From Macrosoma leucophasiata (Eukaryota; Arthropoda; Insecta; Lepidoptera; Hedylidae): a stretch of 64,000 nucleotides of DNA. The notes below the pieces were generated by a model that made no database searches, was not told the origin of the DNA, and worked only from the letters and a program-made list of their open reading frames with translations. Numbering within the stretch: the first letter of the stretch is position 1; the number at the start of each line of letters is the position of its first letter. This document shows, piece by piece, positions 34,601 through 41,940 of the stretch. Both the position numbers and the translations under genes were made by a program. The stretch lies in assembly GCA_036365455.1 (NCBI GenBank), contig JAWQUS010000009.1:2696001-2760000 (forward strand), in the 5' to 3' direction.

Positions 34601-37525
34601 TACAGATTGAGCTACAACTTTACTTTGACTCGAGTCTTTTCAATCTATATTTTATTTCGCTTCAGTTACTCTTTAGTTAGAAAAGATGTGTTGCCCAAAC
34701 TAAAGTAAGATTCGTTAAGTTTGTGAAACAAAAGTTAGTACTGAGCGTTAGGCTTTCAGTCAAAGCAAAGTCATTATTAAATTAAATCTCTCGCACTTAA
34801 TAAAGTCGTTACCCACGAGTTTCATATGTATGTGTAATAAAAATAGTATTGGAAGTTGGACTAGATAAAGTCTGAGTGCGGTCTATGAATCTCGCCCATA
34901 GACCCACCCTATCAATGATGCAGTGGTCCAGCTGCGTCCTTTTACCGTGCATCTTCGGCAGTAGGGGAAACTCACCGGCGGCCGCGAGTCGATTTATAGC
35001 CTCGTCGTCGAGGACAACCCCGGGATCGCCGCCCGCGAGCCCAGTGCCTGTAGGCGACGGACAGTCTCATGCTTCACGCACATCATGTCAATTGCTACTC
35101 GATAGCCTACACTCGTAGAGCAACACAGGCCACCGGGCGCCGGTCCGCCGCGATCGGTGGGCCGAGGTTGCTCTATGAGTACACTACGTGCCCGTCGACG
35201 GCTTTCTAGCACGGCCATGATCACTAGAGAATCCTGATCGATGTCCCAAAAATTGGTCTTCTTGTGATCACAACGGCCACTGTCAATGGACAATGCCAAT
35301 ATCGTTTTACAAATAATACTATTGGCTGTGTTGTTTGTTGGTGCATCGTAACTTGGTGAAATTGTATTACATAGAGAAATATGGATTCATTCACTTGTGT
35401 TGATATAAGAAAATCAAGTTGCAGACATTATACAGCATATGCAAGTTTGTCACAATCAGCATTTTATTTTAAAGAAAAATGGAAAGAATAATTTGACTTC
35501 AGGCGAGGCTCGAACTCGCGACCTACTGGGAATCTAGTCCAGCCGCTCTTCCAATTGAGCTACTGAAGCCCTGCCCGATTTGTCAAATCTTTCCTTCACA
35601 TCTATTGCATTGCTTTATGGTAGCAGTAGCGCCATCTATTACCAACTATGCTAGTTAGGCAACCGATATAATAGACTTTTCAGTTTATTGAATATCGTAA
35701 AGAAGTCGCTTTTACCCTTAATAATTGTTTTTATATTATTTCGCATTAACACATGCTTGTGAAATATATTTTATTTTAAAGAAAAGAGCGGCTGGACTAG
35801 ATTCCCAGTAGGTCGCGAGTTCGAGCCTCGCCTGAAGTCAAACTTTTCTTTCCATTTTTCTTTAAAATAAAATATATTTCACAAGCATGTGTTAATGCGA
35901 AATAATATAAAAACAACAATCAGCATTGTCTATACTATAGGATCATTGGTATTTTCCAGTTATTTAATGTAAATTCATATGTGCAATGACCTACTTTAAC
36001 CCAGAAAACAATTAGATTCCTTGTCAACAGCACCTTGGCTTTAGTAATAAAACACCTGGAATAATACCTTTTTACTTACTTTTTAATTTACTAACCTGAT
36101 CCAGACAAGAACTTGCTTTATTAGAGTGGCTCTCTTCTCGTCAACACTGAATAATATTCGGCCATACATTACCATCTAACAAAAACATGATAGAGCTGAA
36201 CACTAACATTTGGCTGTAGATAGATTACATACTACGAAGGTTCCTATACCCTCAAGCTCCGTCACTAGAACTCTACGTCCAGTAGAAAGAGTGTGTGTTT
36301 GTAATGACTTTACATTAGAATTATCATGGTATGGTATTGTATCTTAATGCCAGGTCCCTTACAGGGTAGGCAGAGAGTGTAAAGCGCCAGAAATCCCGGT
36401 CCTGACATACCCCTCGCACTTCTTCTACCTTCATCATTCTCTTCATACATGCACGCCGACTTTTCTTAAGACTTTTGACCCCACCCTCAGACAATACTCA
36501 ACCTCTTTGGTCATGGGAGGTCAGTCTTGCTCTTCCTGGGCCTCTGCAATCATCCACATTGTATGGTACCTACCTAAAATCCATTTTACATTTACCTGTG
36601 ATCACAGAAGGTACCCATGGAGTCATGTCATCAAAGCTACCCGCCTCCATCCACTGCAAGTATCAAGACATAGACCAAGGACTCACCGGCGGCGGCCAGC
36701 TGCTTGGTGACCTCGTCGCTCATGGCGGTCTTGATGACGTCACTGCTGTCGTCGTACGTCGAGCCGGCGGGCGACGACGCGCACTCGTCCTCGTCCTCCG
36801 AGCCGCCGCTCAGCCCGCACCCGTCTACTTGAGACATATCCTGCACAGAACAACATCATGTTATGTACTTAGATCAAGTATACTTGTACTTCCCAGAACA
36901 ATAGTCTTGTAAAATACATAGATCATGTCTGATGGTGGAGTCACCACAATATTTTTTTGGTTATTGCAAATATGCGTTTTCCCTAGTAATTCAGCTTCAG
37001 CTTCACTAAAATTATCAATGTGAAAGGCTATCTGTTGATCGATTTTGCTTCTGCAAAGAATACCCAGACGAGGTCTCACAAAATAGCACTATGTAGGTAA
37101 GTAATAATATGTAGATTCAAATATTTCTATTTATTAGTAATATTAGTATGTATGTATATTCACGCTAAGTGCCTCACGGGGTAGGCAGAGAGCGTAAAAC
37201 GCCAAATATACTTGATATTCTACTCATCTGTACCCAAAATTACAATATTTGAAAAATCTTTAAAATTTAAATTATATGAATAATAAGAAACAGAAAAAAA
37301 AAATAGAATTTTTTACTGAGGATATTTTTGTTGGTACAACACAAGAAAGAGCAAGTAGGCAACCATATGTGTAAGTACATTGAAAAATTATGTTTGTTAA
37401 GAATATTTGAACAAAACAAAAGTCTAAAATACCTCTTCAGTCATGTCCATGGACTCGGTGCTCACTGCTGAGTTCATGGCGGGGAAGTCTTCACCCTCGT
37501 CTTCCAAACACTTCACTTGGACCAT
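4442..37525 (-). CDS. ewg: erect wing / NRF-1 transcription factor (12 coding exons)
   Basis: The coding exons in gene order are 37433-37525, 36687-36840, 31460-31584, 30420-30593, 28252-28390, 15673-15785, 15158-15274, 14268-14414, 13158-13280, 11693-11831, 9524-9642 and 4442-4699. They sum to 1701 nt, and the phases close exactly for 566 residues. Landmarks seen are an acidic N terminus, a KKRKR nuclear-localisation cluster (exon 3), TRVGQQAVVL, MTQAQLRAFIP, RGKPGWG, WWPKDLPWANVR and INCYKYHGREDLL (exons 4-7), then TNPDGTVSLIQV and a Gln/Val/Ser-rich activation region. NRF-1 family proteins bind palindromic GC-rich promoter sites as dimers through the exon 3-7 region. Drosophila ewg acts in flight muscle and neurons, and its splicing is controlled by ELAV. 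The start ATG at 37525 has an in-frame stop upstream. Least certain are the exon 8 acceptor, the exon 7 donor and the 3' end. Confidence 0.9.
4703..4752. repeat. 25-bp tandem duplication before an ewg acceptor
   Basis: Two copies of a 25-bp unit (caCCTCACGTCTCACTCTACCTG type) lie back to back immediately upstream of the last-exon acceptor in gene direction. The duplication creates a second AG followed by GT-rich sequence. Confidence 0.75.
5095..5310. repeat. Interspersed repeat, copy 1
   Basis: It shares long stretches with 58370-58540, including gacgtcccgcccgatt and acacgtcactgattgatgtc. Its last part (gtttgtatggaattttggcg) recurs at 59975-60010. It is non-coding. The family is not identified. 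Confidence 0.65.
5979..6643. mobile_element. MITE-like element with inverted ends, SINE inside
   Basis: The left end gggaccgtccataaaatact pairs with the right end, which reads inverted as ggggccgtccgtaaggtac. Interior repeats mention cccctattgtcacg twice. A minus-strand SINE (6289-6570) is inserted. Superfamily and exact target duplication are not clear. Confidence 0.6.
6289..6570 (-). mobile_element. SINE-like element, family with head GGTGGTAGAGCTC
   Basis: Read on the minus strand it starts GGTGGTAGAGCTCCAGTGAC-like and ends in an A-rich tail (T-run at 6289 on the plus strand). It contains the blocks gtggtaatgtatggccct and ctataggctgcagtcatcac. The same element occurs at 12297, 13609, 16112, 27411, 36138, 42641 and 60948. 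It is non-coding, about 280 bp. Confidence 0.75.
7000..8460. other. AT-rich intron sequence, nothing recognised
   Basis: This is ewg intron 11 sequence (between exons 11 and 12). It is very AT-rich with no ORF of note, no clear repeat boundary and no RNA gene visible by eye. Confidence 0.6.
8464..8797. mobile_element. MITE with long terminal inverted repeats
   Basis: The left end ggggccgttcaagtattacg is matched by the inverted right end (cgtaatacttgaacggcccc). The match extends past 25 bp, and the interior has ccccc-rich runs near both ends. It is 334 bp long. A related element with the same ttcaagtattacgtaa core is at 50099-50466. Confidence 0.8.
9415..9522. repeat. G/C-rich minisatellite at an ewg splice donor
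   Basis: There are several copies of a roughly 21-bp unit containing gggggacggtggggatggcg and gggggcagtgagg variants on the plus strand. The G-runs lie on the strand opposite the transcript, so the pre-mRNA is C-rich here. The repeat abuts the exon 11 donor. Confidence 0.75.
9524..9642 (-). CDS. ewg: ewg coding exon 11
   Basis: It encodes YPVSVSGVITVPVSASVYQS, MVASMTHGDGSVCVTPIVQ, similar to the VQIPVSMYQTVV motif near the NRF-1 C terminus. The acceptor is gtgtgcag. The donor gtccgc is weak and runs straight into a C-rich minisatellite (9415-9520). Confidence 0.85.
10017..11067 (-). mobile_element. Jockey-type LINE, 3' part of reverse transcriptase ORF
   Basis: Minus-strand frames read IPWMDKIKYLGVTLDRHLTF near 10900, then LSARNKLRAYTSCIRPILCY and LQTLQNRFLRRAVGAPWYVC. 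This is the typical post-palm C-terminal region of Jockey-clade ORF2. A T-run at about 10017-10030 on the plus strand is the poly-A tail. The 5' half is missing and the ORF is broken by a frameshift near 10650-10800. It is dead and 5'-truncated. Confidence 0.85.
11191..11575 (-). mobile_element. Retroposed repeat, copy 1 (paired with 52983-53337)
   Basis: A long T-run at 11191-11204 followed by roughly 370 bp is closely repeated at 52983-53337, including cgatatttcgtatttattta and caaggttcccgccaaaactc. The T-run placement suggests minus-strand orientation with a poly-A tail. There is no ORF. Confidence 0.7.
11693..11831 (-). CDS. ewg: ewg coding exon 10
   Basis: It encodes IHSGEGGSSVVQTIDGESAV then AVDLNAVAEATLNHDGQLIL and TGEDGH, matching the AVATLAEATL...GGQIVLSGE region of NRF-1. 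The acceptor gttcag is chosen for phase 0 with exon 9. Two upstream AGs would give the wrong phase. The exon ends in phase 1 at gtacgc. Confidence 0.85.
12088..12215. repeat. Interspersed repeat related to 49105-49265
   Basis: It shares agtagtaac, acgtccgg, gtacgctccgaaccaaat-type and gtccggcggacat blocks with 49105-49265. Ends are not resolved here. It is probably a degraded MITE. Confidence 0.5.
12297..12580 (-). mobile_element. SINE-like element, GGTGGTAGAGCTC family, copy 2
   Basis: A nearly full copy with the T-run at left (tail) and the ctctaccacc head at right on the plus strand. It lies in ewg intron 9, in the same orientation as the gene. Confidence 0.78.
12950..13128. mobile_element. 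Short MITE with inverted ends
   Basis: The left end aactaagcctgggatgcacc is matched by the inverted right end (aacttagcctgggttgcacc). The interior holds a second palindrome, acatttcacatccttctctc against its complement. A decayed relative is at 15303-15385. Confidence 0.75.
13158..13280 (-). CDS. ewg: ewg coding exon 9
   Basis: It encodes MSGYAPAVLQTITNPDGTVS, LIQVDPNSPIITLPDGTTAQV. NPDGTVSLIQV is a clear NRF-1 activation-region motif. The acceptor is acgtgcag. The donor could be gtgcgt (used here) or gtcgtg three bases earlier, and both keep phase 0. Confidence 0.88.
13609..13868 (-). mobile_element. SINE-like element, GGTGGTAGAGCTC family, copy 3 (internal deletion)
   Basis: Same family as 6289-6570. 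It lacks about 28 bp between ccggaacacg and caagtatatt that the other copies have (the tgctgaacactaccattt block). It sits in an ewg intron. Confidence 0.78.
14268..14414 (-). CDS. ewg: ewg coding exon 8 (Gly-rich linker)
   Basis: It encodes a serine/glycine run with nine consecutive glycines, then SRSHHSAPAVLTSQQ and VCIDQMTLADVD before a gtacga donor. The acceptor is chosen as acattag at 14415 because it keeps phase 0 without a stop. The polypyrimidine tract there is weak, and a ccggcag acceptor nearer the glycine run is possible but would break phase. The glycine run looks like recent codon-repeat growth. Confidence 0.65.
15158..15274 (-). CDS. ewg: ewg coding exon 7
   Basis: It encodes MSWTHALRQIVINCYKYHGR then EDLLPAFTEDDDKGPPTQP. 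This is the end of the conserved DNA-binding domain. The acceptor is cgcgcag. The donor cccgtcagt is acceptable but not strong. Phase is 0 on both sides. Confidence 0.9.
15303..15385. repeat. Decayed copy of the 12950 MITE
   Basis: It keeps atctt-gatgcaacc and aggctaa blocks and a ctgggttgc end. It is short and imperfect. Confidence 0.45.
15428..15652. mobile_element. Tc1/mariner-type MITE, partial copy beside ewg exon 6
   Basis: It is homologous to the complete element at 55494-55757, sharing gacgtttgtcgaccattttg and tcagtgcttacgtaggcag. Its right end (atgtgcaacg) stops about 20 bp from the exon 6 splice donor. Confidence 0.7.
15673..15785 (-). CDS. ewg: ewg coding exon 6
   Basis: It encodes VRGKPGWGRESTRPPWWPKD and LPWANVRMDARTEDEKQK, the NRF-1 block following the MTQAQLRAFIP segment. 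The acceptor is gtcag and the donor gtaccc. The split codon from exon 5 becomes GTG (Val), where vertebrate NRF-1 has Gly before RGKPGWG. The exon is separated from exon 5 by a 12.5-kb intron carrying the tRNA-like array. Confidence 0.92.
15830..16025. mobile_element. Inverted tRNA-like retroelement, diverged relative
   Basis: It is flanked by a perfect 14-bp duplication, caaaaataacatgt, at 15816-15829 and 16026-16039. The interior is a hairpin. The left half reads as the complement of a tRNA-like 3' half (ggttcgattcc B-box type) and the right half reads the same sequence forward, around a centre near 15935. Both halves end in a gaagtcaaaa/T-rich terminator context. It is related to the 18343-27070 family but with distinct sequence. 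Confidence 0.8.
16112..16168 (-). mobile_element. SINE-like GGTGGTAGAGCTC family, tail fragment
   Basis: It keeps only the tail-proximal piece (ggcaaacaagcatgcagttc onward) and is cut off at the LINE that begins near 16166. Confidence 0.6.
16166..18342 (+). pseudogene. LINE ORF2 pseudogene (endonuclease end and reverse transcriptase)
   Basis: This is a 5'-truncated non-LTR retrotransposon. Translations across frames show VGLSDHETAQSL (end of the AP-endonuclease domain), then an RT with SVGIDGINIDSL, AVFLDMSKAFDFVDH, GVPQGSVIGPLLFLMNINDL and the catalytic box, which reads FAEDTT where FADDT is expected. STKFLGLVVDKNCDW follows. Frameshifts near 16700, 17130-17280 and 17470 and the altered box make it inactive. 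The ORF is interrupted at 18342 by the 8.7-kb array and continues at 27071. Confidence 0.9.
18343..23443 (-). repeat. Left arm: 17 tandem units, tRNA-like on minus strand
   Basis: The tRNA-like segments are at 18374-18447 and every 307 bp thereafter to the last, which begins near 23286. The only difference I noticed by eye is a G for A at 18823 in the second unit. The final unit is cut at ctatgcta before the palindrome centre. Confidence 0.9.
23459..27070 (+). repeat. Right arm: 12 tandem units, tRNA-like on plus strand
   Basis: The tRNA-like segments begin at 23543 and repeat every 307 bp to about 26920. The last unit ends gcgaaataatatcaaaca and is followed directly by the target duplication. 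That ending matches the 3' end of the other family members (gcgaaataatataaaa). Confidence 0.9.
23543..23616 (+). pseudogene. tRNA-like Pol III unit (representative of 29)
   Basis: The 7-bp acceptor stem GCTTCAG/CTGAAGT, the D-arm GCTC/GAGC and the T-arm GCGAG-TTCGAGC-CTCGC all pair. The A and B boxes fit Pol III consensus, and TTTTT lies 4 bases downstream. The anticodon arm (ggctggactagattcccagt) does not give a clean 5-bp stem with a 7-nt loop, so this is probably a tRNA-derived promoter, not a working tRNA. Confidence 0.7.
27071..27230 (+). pseudogene. LINE ORF2 C-terminal end, continued
   Basis: Reading through the target duplication restores AIRVFNKLPITLKEIRLPLI and runs to a TAA after VFMT. 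This is the usual Jockey/CR1-like C-terminal end and shows that the array landed inside the LINE coding sequence. AT-rich 3' UTR follows. Confidence 0.8.
27411..27611 (-). mobile_element. SINE-like GGTGGTAGAGCTC family, tail-truncated copy
   Basis: It begins at gactgcagcc and ends at the gctctaccacc head on the plus strand. The tail part is missing. A short inverted fragment of the same family follows at 27716-27790. Confidence 0.7.
27716..27790 (+). mobile_element. SINE-like fragment, opposite orientation
   Basis: It contains tgtctataggctgcagtcgt and ctgcatgcct in forward orientation. It is the only copy of this family found in that direction. Confidence 0.6.
27990..28251 (-). repeat. Two in-frame partial copies of ewg exon 5 with donors
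   Basis: Downstream of exon 5 in gene direction there are two more copies of the segment from TPVEK/TPVKK through MTQAQLRAFIP to KYSMG, each followed by gtgagt. Donor spacings are 135 and 114 bases, both multiples of three. The reading frame stays open from exon 5 through both copies. Linkers encode Arg/Pro/Ala-rich peptide from a CGCCCTTCGCC-type minisatellite. The far copy has one Glu-to-Lys change and a synonymous change. Neither copy has an obvious AG acceptor, so they are either dead or alternative donors. Confidence 0.8.
28252..28390 (-). CDS. ewg: ewg coding exon 5
   Basis: The acceptor is cccgcag and the donor gtgagt. The exon encodes proline-rich APPPPADDPSLFELPP, then LIIDGIPTPVEK and MTQAQLRAFIPLMLKYSM, a diagnostic NRF-1 block. 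It ends in phase 1. Two extra partial copies of its 3' portion lie just downstream in the gene (28117-28197 and 28003-28083 approximately), each with its own donor. This copy is the only one with the 5' part and an acceptor. Confidence 0.9.
28631..30310. other. Intron 4 of ewg, nothing recognised
   Basis: AT-rich sequence without convincing ORFs or repeats I can name. Around 29990-30185 there are gtgggtc / gacccacg inverted motifs that might be a decayed MITE. Confidence 0.5.
30318..30412. repeat. TG/CA microsatellite at an ewg splice donor
   Basis: GT-rich repeats with GTGTGGG interruptions start about 8 bases past the exon 4 donor. In the transcript this is a CA-rich tract close to the 5' splice site, the type of sequence bound by hnRNP L-like proteins. 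Any effect on splicing is inference. Confidence 0.8.
30420..30593 (-). CDS. ewg: ewg coding exon 4 (DNA-binding domain)
   Basis: It encodes 58 residues containing TIEEFATRVGQQAVVLVAT, VFGAKPLEDVV and MEELENALAQQ, the core of the NRF-1 DNA-binding and dimerisation domain. Phase is 0 on both sides. The acceptor (ggcgcag) is set so that LR in exon 3 joins QTIEEF, matching the family alignment. The donor is followed at once by a CA-rich microsatellite (30318-30410). Confidence 0.92.
31460..31584 (-). CDS. ewg: ewg coding exon 3 (NLS / basic region)
   Basis: It begins by completing a glycine codon, giving GPVGMAAAAA, then carries SSKKRKRPHSFETNPSVRKR and NRLLRKLR. KKRKRPH is the nuclear-localisation and DNA-binding entry segment of NRF-1. 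The acceptor is tcgcag and the donor gtgagt (phase 0). It is highly conserved against the vertebrate family as I know it. Confidence 0.92.
32700..34142 (+). pseudogene. LINE fragment: AP-endonuclease domain
   Basis: A long frame (32805-33719) shows TEHWLKSHEL, YRPPSGLYDYF, IIVCGDFNINLLDE, TRITPCSATSIDNIFIDF and LSSDHCGQL. These are the ordered motifs of an APE-type endonuclease from a non-LTR retrotransposon. A second frame (33768-34142) continues into the linker before RT, after a stop at 33717. RT itself is missing, so the copy is truncated on the 3' side. It lies in ewg intron 2. Confidence 0.88.
34514..34897. mobile_element. MITE with inverted ends
   Basis: The left end gcgcgattcacagacc pairs with the inverted right end (gcgagattcatagacc). 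A small complete hairpin relative is at 53790-53929. There is no ORF. Confidence 0.65.
34898..35300. other. GC-rich segment of unknown origin
   Basis: This block is clearly GC-richer than its surroundings, with a 101-codon minus-strand frame (35299-34994) that shows no motif I recognise. It could be a fragment of a transposon or a duplicated gene piece. Confidence 0.35.
35464..35915. mobile_element. Inverted tRNA-like retroelement, copy with 12-bp duplication
   Basis: It is flanked by acaatcagcatt at 35452-35463 and 35916-35927. The left part is one full unit with the tRNA-like on the minus strand, followed by a shorter right part with it on the plus strand. It ends gcgaaataatataaaa. The left terminus ttattttaaagaaaaatgg matches other copies. 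It lies in ewg intron 2. Confidence 0.88.
36138..36280 (-). mobile_element. Decayed SINE-like GGTGGTAGAGCTC family copy
   Basis: It retains catacattaccatctaac, gctgaacactaacattt and agctccgtcactagaac blocks in the usual order, with many changes. Confidence 0.5.
36335..36600 (-). mobile_element. LINE 3' fragment, antisense
   Basis: It contains gggtaggcagagagtgtaaa and a ggtcagtcttgctcttcctg block that mirror the 3' end of the LINE fragment at 40881-41505. A smaller piece of the same tail is at 37148-37205. Confidence 0.65.
36687..36840 (-). CDS. ewg: ewg coding exon 2 (acidic N-terminal segment)
   Basis: The acceptor is gtgcag and the donor gtgagt. The exon encodes an acidic, serine-rich segment (GGSEDEDECASSPAGS) followed by AMSDEVTKQLAAAG, which matches the family pattern just before the basic region. 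The intron is phase 1: the terminal glycine codon is split and completed by exon 3. Confidence 0.88.
37148..37205 (-). mobile_element. LINE 3' tail fragment, antisense
   Basis: A tgtatgtatattcacgc start and ggggtaggcagagagcgt match the reverse complement of the tail at 41455-41505. Confidence 0.6.
37433..37525 (-). CDS. ewg: ewg coding exon 1
   Basis: It encodes 31 residues starting MVQVKCLEDEGEDFP and ending in an acidic run before a GT donor (phase 0). An in-frame TGA lies 13 codons upstream of the ATG. A possible acceptor (tagcag) precedes it, so a non-coding 5' exon is likely further right. This N-terminal part is poorly conserved in the family, so the start is moderately sure. Confidence 0.7.
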
Positions 37526-37860
37526 TGGTTTCCCCTCTGCAGCCACCTTGGAAGCTGCTACTATTCACCCGTTCAACTTTAAGTACTTGTTTCTCTTTGG
37601 CTTATTTGTTTAGCTGTTAAATCAAAGTATGAAATCAATTTTAGGAAATGAGAATAAATAAAATTCAATGTTTAGCATTATAAAGAACATTTTGGCAAAT
37701 ATGGTAGTAACAATTTTATGTGTTTTAAATTATTTTGCTAGGCAAAAGCAGTTTTAGCATTCAACAAGTGAACTTTTGAAAATAAGGTTCAATTCAATCA
37801 TCAACTGACTTGTTAATGTTATGGTTTTTGTCAAATTTTACAATGACAAATTCCCTATTT

Positions 37861-38030
37861 TTTATTTTTAAAGAAAAATGGAAAGAAAAATTTGACTTCA
37901 GACGAGACTCGAACTCGCCTGAAGTCAAAATCAGAGTTCGAGTCTCGTCTGAAGTCAAATTTTTCTTTCCATTTTTCTTTAAAAATAAAATATATTTTAC
38001 AAGCATGTGTTAATGCGAAATAATATAAAA
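37861..38030. mobile_element. Inverted tRNA-like retroelement, minimal copy
   Basis: It is flanked by a 15-bp duplication acaaattccctattt (37846-37860 and 38031-38045). At 170 bp it keeps only the two ends: ttatttttaaagaaaaatgg with the complement of the tRNA-like 3' end, then that same end forward and the common tail to gcgaaataatataaaa. The central part of both arms is deleted. It sits upstream of ewg coding exon 1. Confidence 0.88.
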
Positions 38031-38045
38031 ACAAATTCCCTATTT

Positions 38046-40880
38046 GCCAAAAATTGAGGTTAACTTTAACCAGCGCAGCTCAGTCAGTTCTGGTCAGCAG
38101 TTAATGTTATGAAGTCATTTAGCAAATAGTGCAACTGATTTTGTTACTTAATGCCTGAAGCCGCAATGGACCTGAATGGGTCCGAGAACAATAATAAATC
38201 AATTGTCATATTTTTCTGGTGGCCTGAGGGGTATTGGTACTTTATAACAAATTTGTTAAAGTAAGATGATGAAACCCCACCTTAGTGGCTACAAATCTGC
38301 TAGGAAACTTAAAAAAATAATTGGACTAATGTCAAAGTCACTTAACTTATGAGGCACCCACCCTCATTATTGCCAAGTTTCTATAGCTAAAATACTGAAG
38401 CATTTTTTTTTTTTACAAAAAACTATACTTCATGTTATAATAACTCGAAAATGTAAATAATAGTTACAATGGGCATATCTCAACAGAGATTGTATGTACA
38501 ATATATAAAGTAATTTATATCCCATTATTCTAGGCTTAATTTTTGCAAGTTTTTTACTGCTGACTGTTTAAAGAACTCAAAAATGGTAATTATAAAACCA
38601 AGTTTTTTACCTGAACTGAAGTGCCAGTCCTTTGCCATAAAAGGGAATTATTGTTATCATAATTGAAAACACAAATACTTATTCTTTAGAAAAATGAATA
38701 ATAATAAATATTTAGCATTATAAAGATTTTTTTTATGAATATTGTCATAACAGTCTTACATTATATTTTTTTACTATATTTTAAATTATTTCAATATTCT
38801 CTAATGATTTGACTGAACAAAAGAAGAACAGCATTTGGATCATAAAACTGCAGTATAAATAAAATAACATTAACCGGTGAACAGTGTATTGTCCATGGAA
38901 CTTGGCATAACCTCCCTTCTCTGATTTCTGTAACTTCAGTATTTCCTTTGTCCCACATTTTTATCTCAAGTTTGTACAGTATTGATGTATTTTTATTATC
39001 TCACTTATGTATCATTATTTTATTAAAAAAAAGCATAGGTATCTACTGTTGAATTTAATCAACTTCTGTTAACTATTTGATAAAGTGAGAATTCATGACC
39101 TCTGACATTTACCTCTCCTACCTATCGAAAAAGTATATCTCACACTTTCGGCCTATTTATGTAAAACAATTAACATTCCTTATCAGTTTATCGAAGTAAA
39201 TTTCGCGTGTATCAACGCAGATGGAATTCGGATTAAGAATATTTATATTCCCGTGACAAATAGGGCGGTTCTACGACTACCATTTCGTATAGGCGAGTCC
39301 AATTGGAAAAATCAATACTTATGCTTTCTCCCATTTGTAATACACTTGAATTGCCTAGGACCTAGGCAGACGAACGATAGACTACATGAGCACTAGACAT
39401 GGAGTGCCTGTCGTTTATCGAGCTGCAATCATGTTGGCGACCAGAATTGCATTACTGCACTTATCTGTAATACTGATAATCGAATGTGATGTCGCAAAAT
39501 GACGCATTCCATTTTATGTTATTGTTTAGATGCATTTCCCTGCAGCTAGCCGCGACAGGTCAATCACCAAGGGGAATGACAAACTCTTTTGCGGCGGCGT
39601 AAAGGATAAGCCCAAATGAATGGCCATCATGAAGGGGTCGCACGTTCGAGCAGGCCCAGACAGAATAGAAAGACTACGACTGCGTACGCACCTGCGTGAT
39701 TTGAAATACATTTTGCTGTCCAATTCTACACTTGAAGAACTCGTTGTGATGTAACTGGACTAAAACAACACTTTTCAGGACTGTTTCACTTAACCGAACA
39801 CTGAATTTACAAAATTTACGGAGTGCACTGGAGACCCCGAAAAGTGCGAATCCTCCATTGATATCGATCGGTAAACGCGATATGTGAACATTGTACACTT
39901 CGTATCCAGAAGACGCCATTTTGTACGAGTCTGCGCGGTGCGGTTTTCTATTCGAGGAAAGGGAAATCGCCCCTCGGGCCGAGGGGGGACCGGGCGTGTA
40001 TTTGTTGTAAGTAGCTCACATAAAAACTTTATTTTTATGAAACACTTACCTATTTACACGGTTAAAATGAATCAAGAATTTATTTTTATGCCCTTTCAAT
40101 CGGTCAATAGGAAAAATTCCAAGTTTATTTTCGAAAACATTGATCATGTCAAAGACGTAGCGCCATCTAGTGCAATTTTCACGAATATTATTTGACAGAT
40201 GTGATAAATAAAAAAAAACAAACATTTCAGATTTCAGGAAGAGGTTGAATTTGGTTTTTCTTTTTTAAGTTTTTCAGGTTATTGGATTACCTACATGAAA
40301 GTTAAGGGAAACGTAGAACGTAGATGTTTTTACTTGAAAAAGATACGTTAAGTTTATTGTAAAAGTAAGTACTATTTTTAACTTTTTTCTCCTCACTAAA
40401 GTTTATCTTTTTGATTACACTTGGTTATGAAATTTGAAATCTAATCAGTTCCTACATACATAAAGTGATTTGTGATGTACAATATATGTATTCCTTCATC
40501 ATTTTGTTTTCGCTGCGATAAGTTTAGTATTGTACCCCTACACCATTTGAGGTTATAATTTTATGATTATGTACCTGTTATAAACTCTTGCAAAACTTCT
40601 AAACTGGGCATAACTTGCAGTTGAGGACTTAAAATTGTGTTTTGAGTTTCACTTTTTTATGTAAAATAGGCCTGAATTGTTTTGGCTCTCACCAAAGACA
40701 TGCCACCATATATTAACATTTTCACCTAACTGCAAAAACAGGTGAAGGTTCTGTTTGGCTATGTATATTTTTAAAATTTTAATCATTACGCTTTTAAGGC
40801 TGCAGTATATTATGTATAATATTGTTGTTATACCCCTAATGCAGTACAATATTCACTGGGACAGCTTATTAAATAATTAC
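38046..40880. other. Spacer upstream of ewg, possible 5' region
   Basis: Mostly AT-rich. A GC-richer island at about 39880-40010 on the minus side carries an ATG-initiated 81-codon frame (39919-39674) with no recognised domain. This could mark the ewg promoter and first, mostly non-coding exon. No other gene is seen. Confidence 0.4.
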
Positions 40881-41505
40881 TTAATTTTTAGATGGTAGGT
40901 ACACCACTGACATAGAAAGAAGAGTGCTTGCTGGGAATTGTGTGAATGGAGCGTTGGGTAAGCTGCTAGAATCTAAACATCTCAGCCAGCGGGCGCAACT
41001 AGCCATACATAATGCTGTACTTACTCCAATGCTTTTATATGGAAGCGAGAGCTGGGTATGCAGGAAAGAGCATGAACGTAAGTTGAACGCGGTCGAGATG
41101 AGATCTTTGCGCAAGATCTGCGGTGTATCACTCACCTATCGCGTTTGTAATGAAGATGTAAGAAAGAGGCTTTGTGTGAATGATAGTATCGGCGTAAAAA
41201 TGAAAAAAGGCATGCTCAGATGGTTCGGGCATATAGAATGAATGTCGAATGAGCGAATGACTAAACAGATATACAATGCGAATGTGGATGCTTGCAGAGG
41301 CCCAGGAAGACCAAGACTGACCTACCATGATCAAATAGGTCGAGTTCTGTCTGATGGTGGGATCAAAAGTCTTAGGAATCGGCGTGCATGTATGAAGAGA
41401 ATGATGAAGGTAGTCGAGGCACAAGAGGTTTGTCAGAACCAGGATATCTGGCGCTCTACACTCTCTGCCTACCCCGTGGCGTGAAGATACATACATACAT
41501 ACTTA
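40881..41505 (+). pseudogene. LINE reverse-transcriptase C-terminal fragment
   Basis: It reads LTPMLLYGSESWVCRKEHER, EMRSLRKICGVSL, GMLRWFGHIE, then a stop, then RMTKQIYNANVD and GRPRLTYHDQIGRVLSDGG. This is the common C-terminal tail of an arthropod non-LTR element. It ends in gtggcgtgaag and a (ATAC)n tail. It is 5'-truncated and interrupted by a stop at 41239-41241. Confidence 0.85.
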
Positions 41506-41940
41506 ATTTTTTCTTAAATTTATAAGATCACTCGCATGTGCGAAAAATAATTATTACAAATAATTAACTGTTATGGACCTTGTGATTTAAGACCATATTA
41601 TGATGATATATTGAGCAGTAAATAAGACATATATGTATATTTTATTGATAATTATCAAATATTGCTTCGTATTTTGAAAGTCCGTGCTTAATCCTTCAGG
41701 CCACCAGAAAAATATGACAATTGATTCCTTATTGTTCTCGGACCCAATCGGGTCCATTGCGGCTTCAGGTAGTGTTATACCTATTACTGTTATTTTACTA
41801 GTCGTCCCAATGACGAAGGTTGAGGTTGTAGGTTCATTGCAGTGTTAACATTAAGTTTAGGTTAGCAGCCCCTTAGTTCAGATCCTAAATTATTTGCTGC
41901 TAAATGATAGAGTTCATCAGTACTTTTGCATTTTGTTTAG

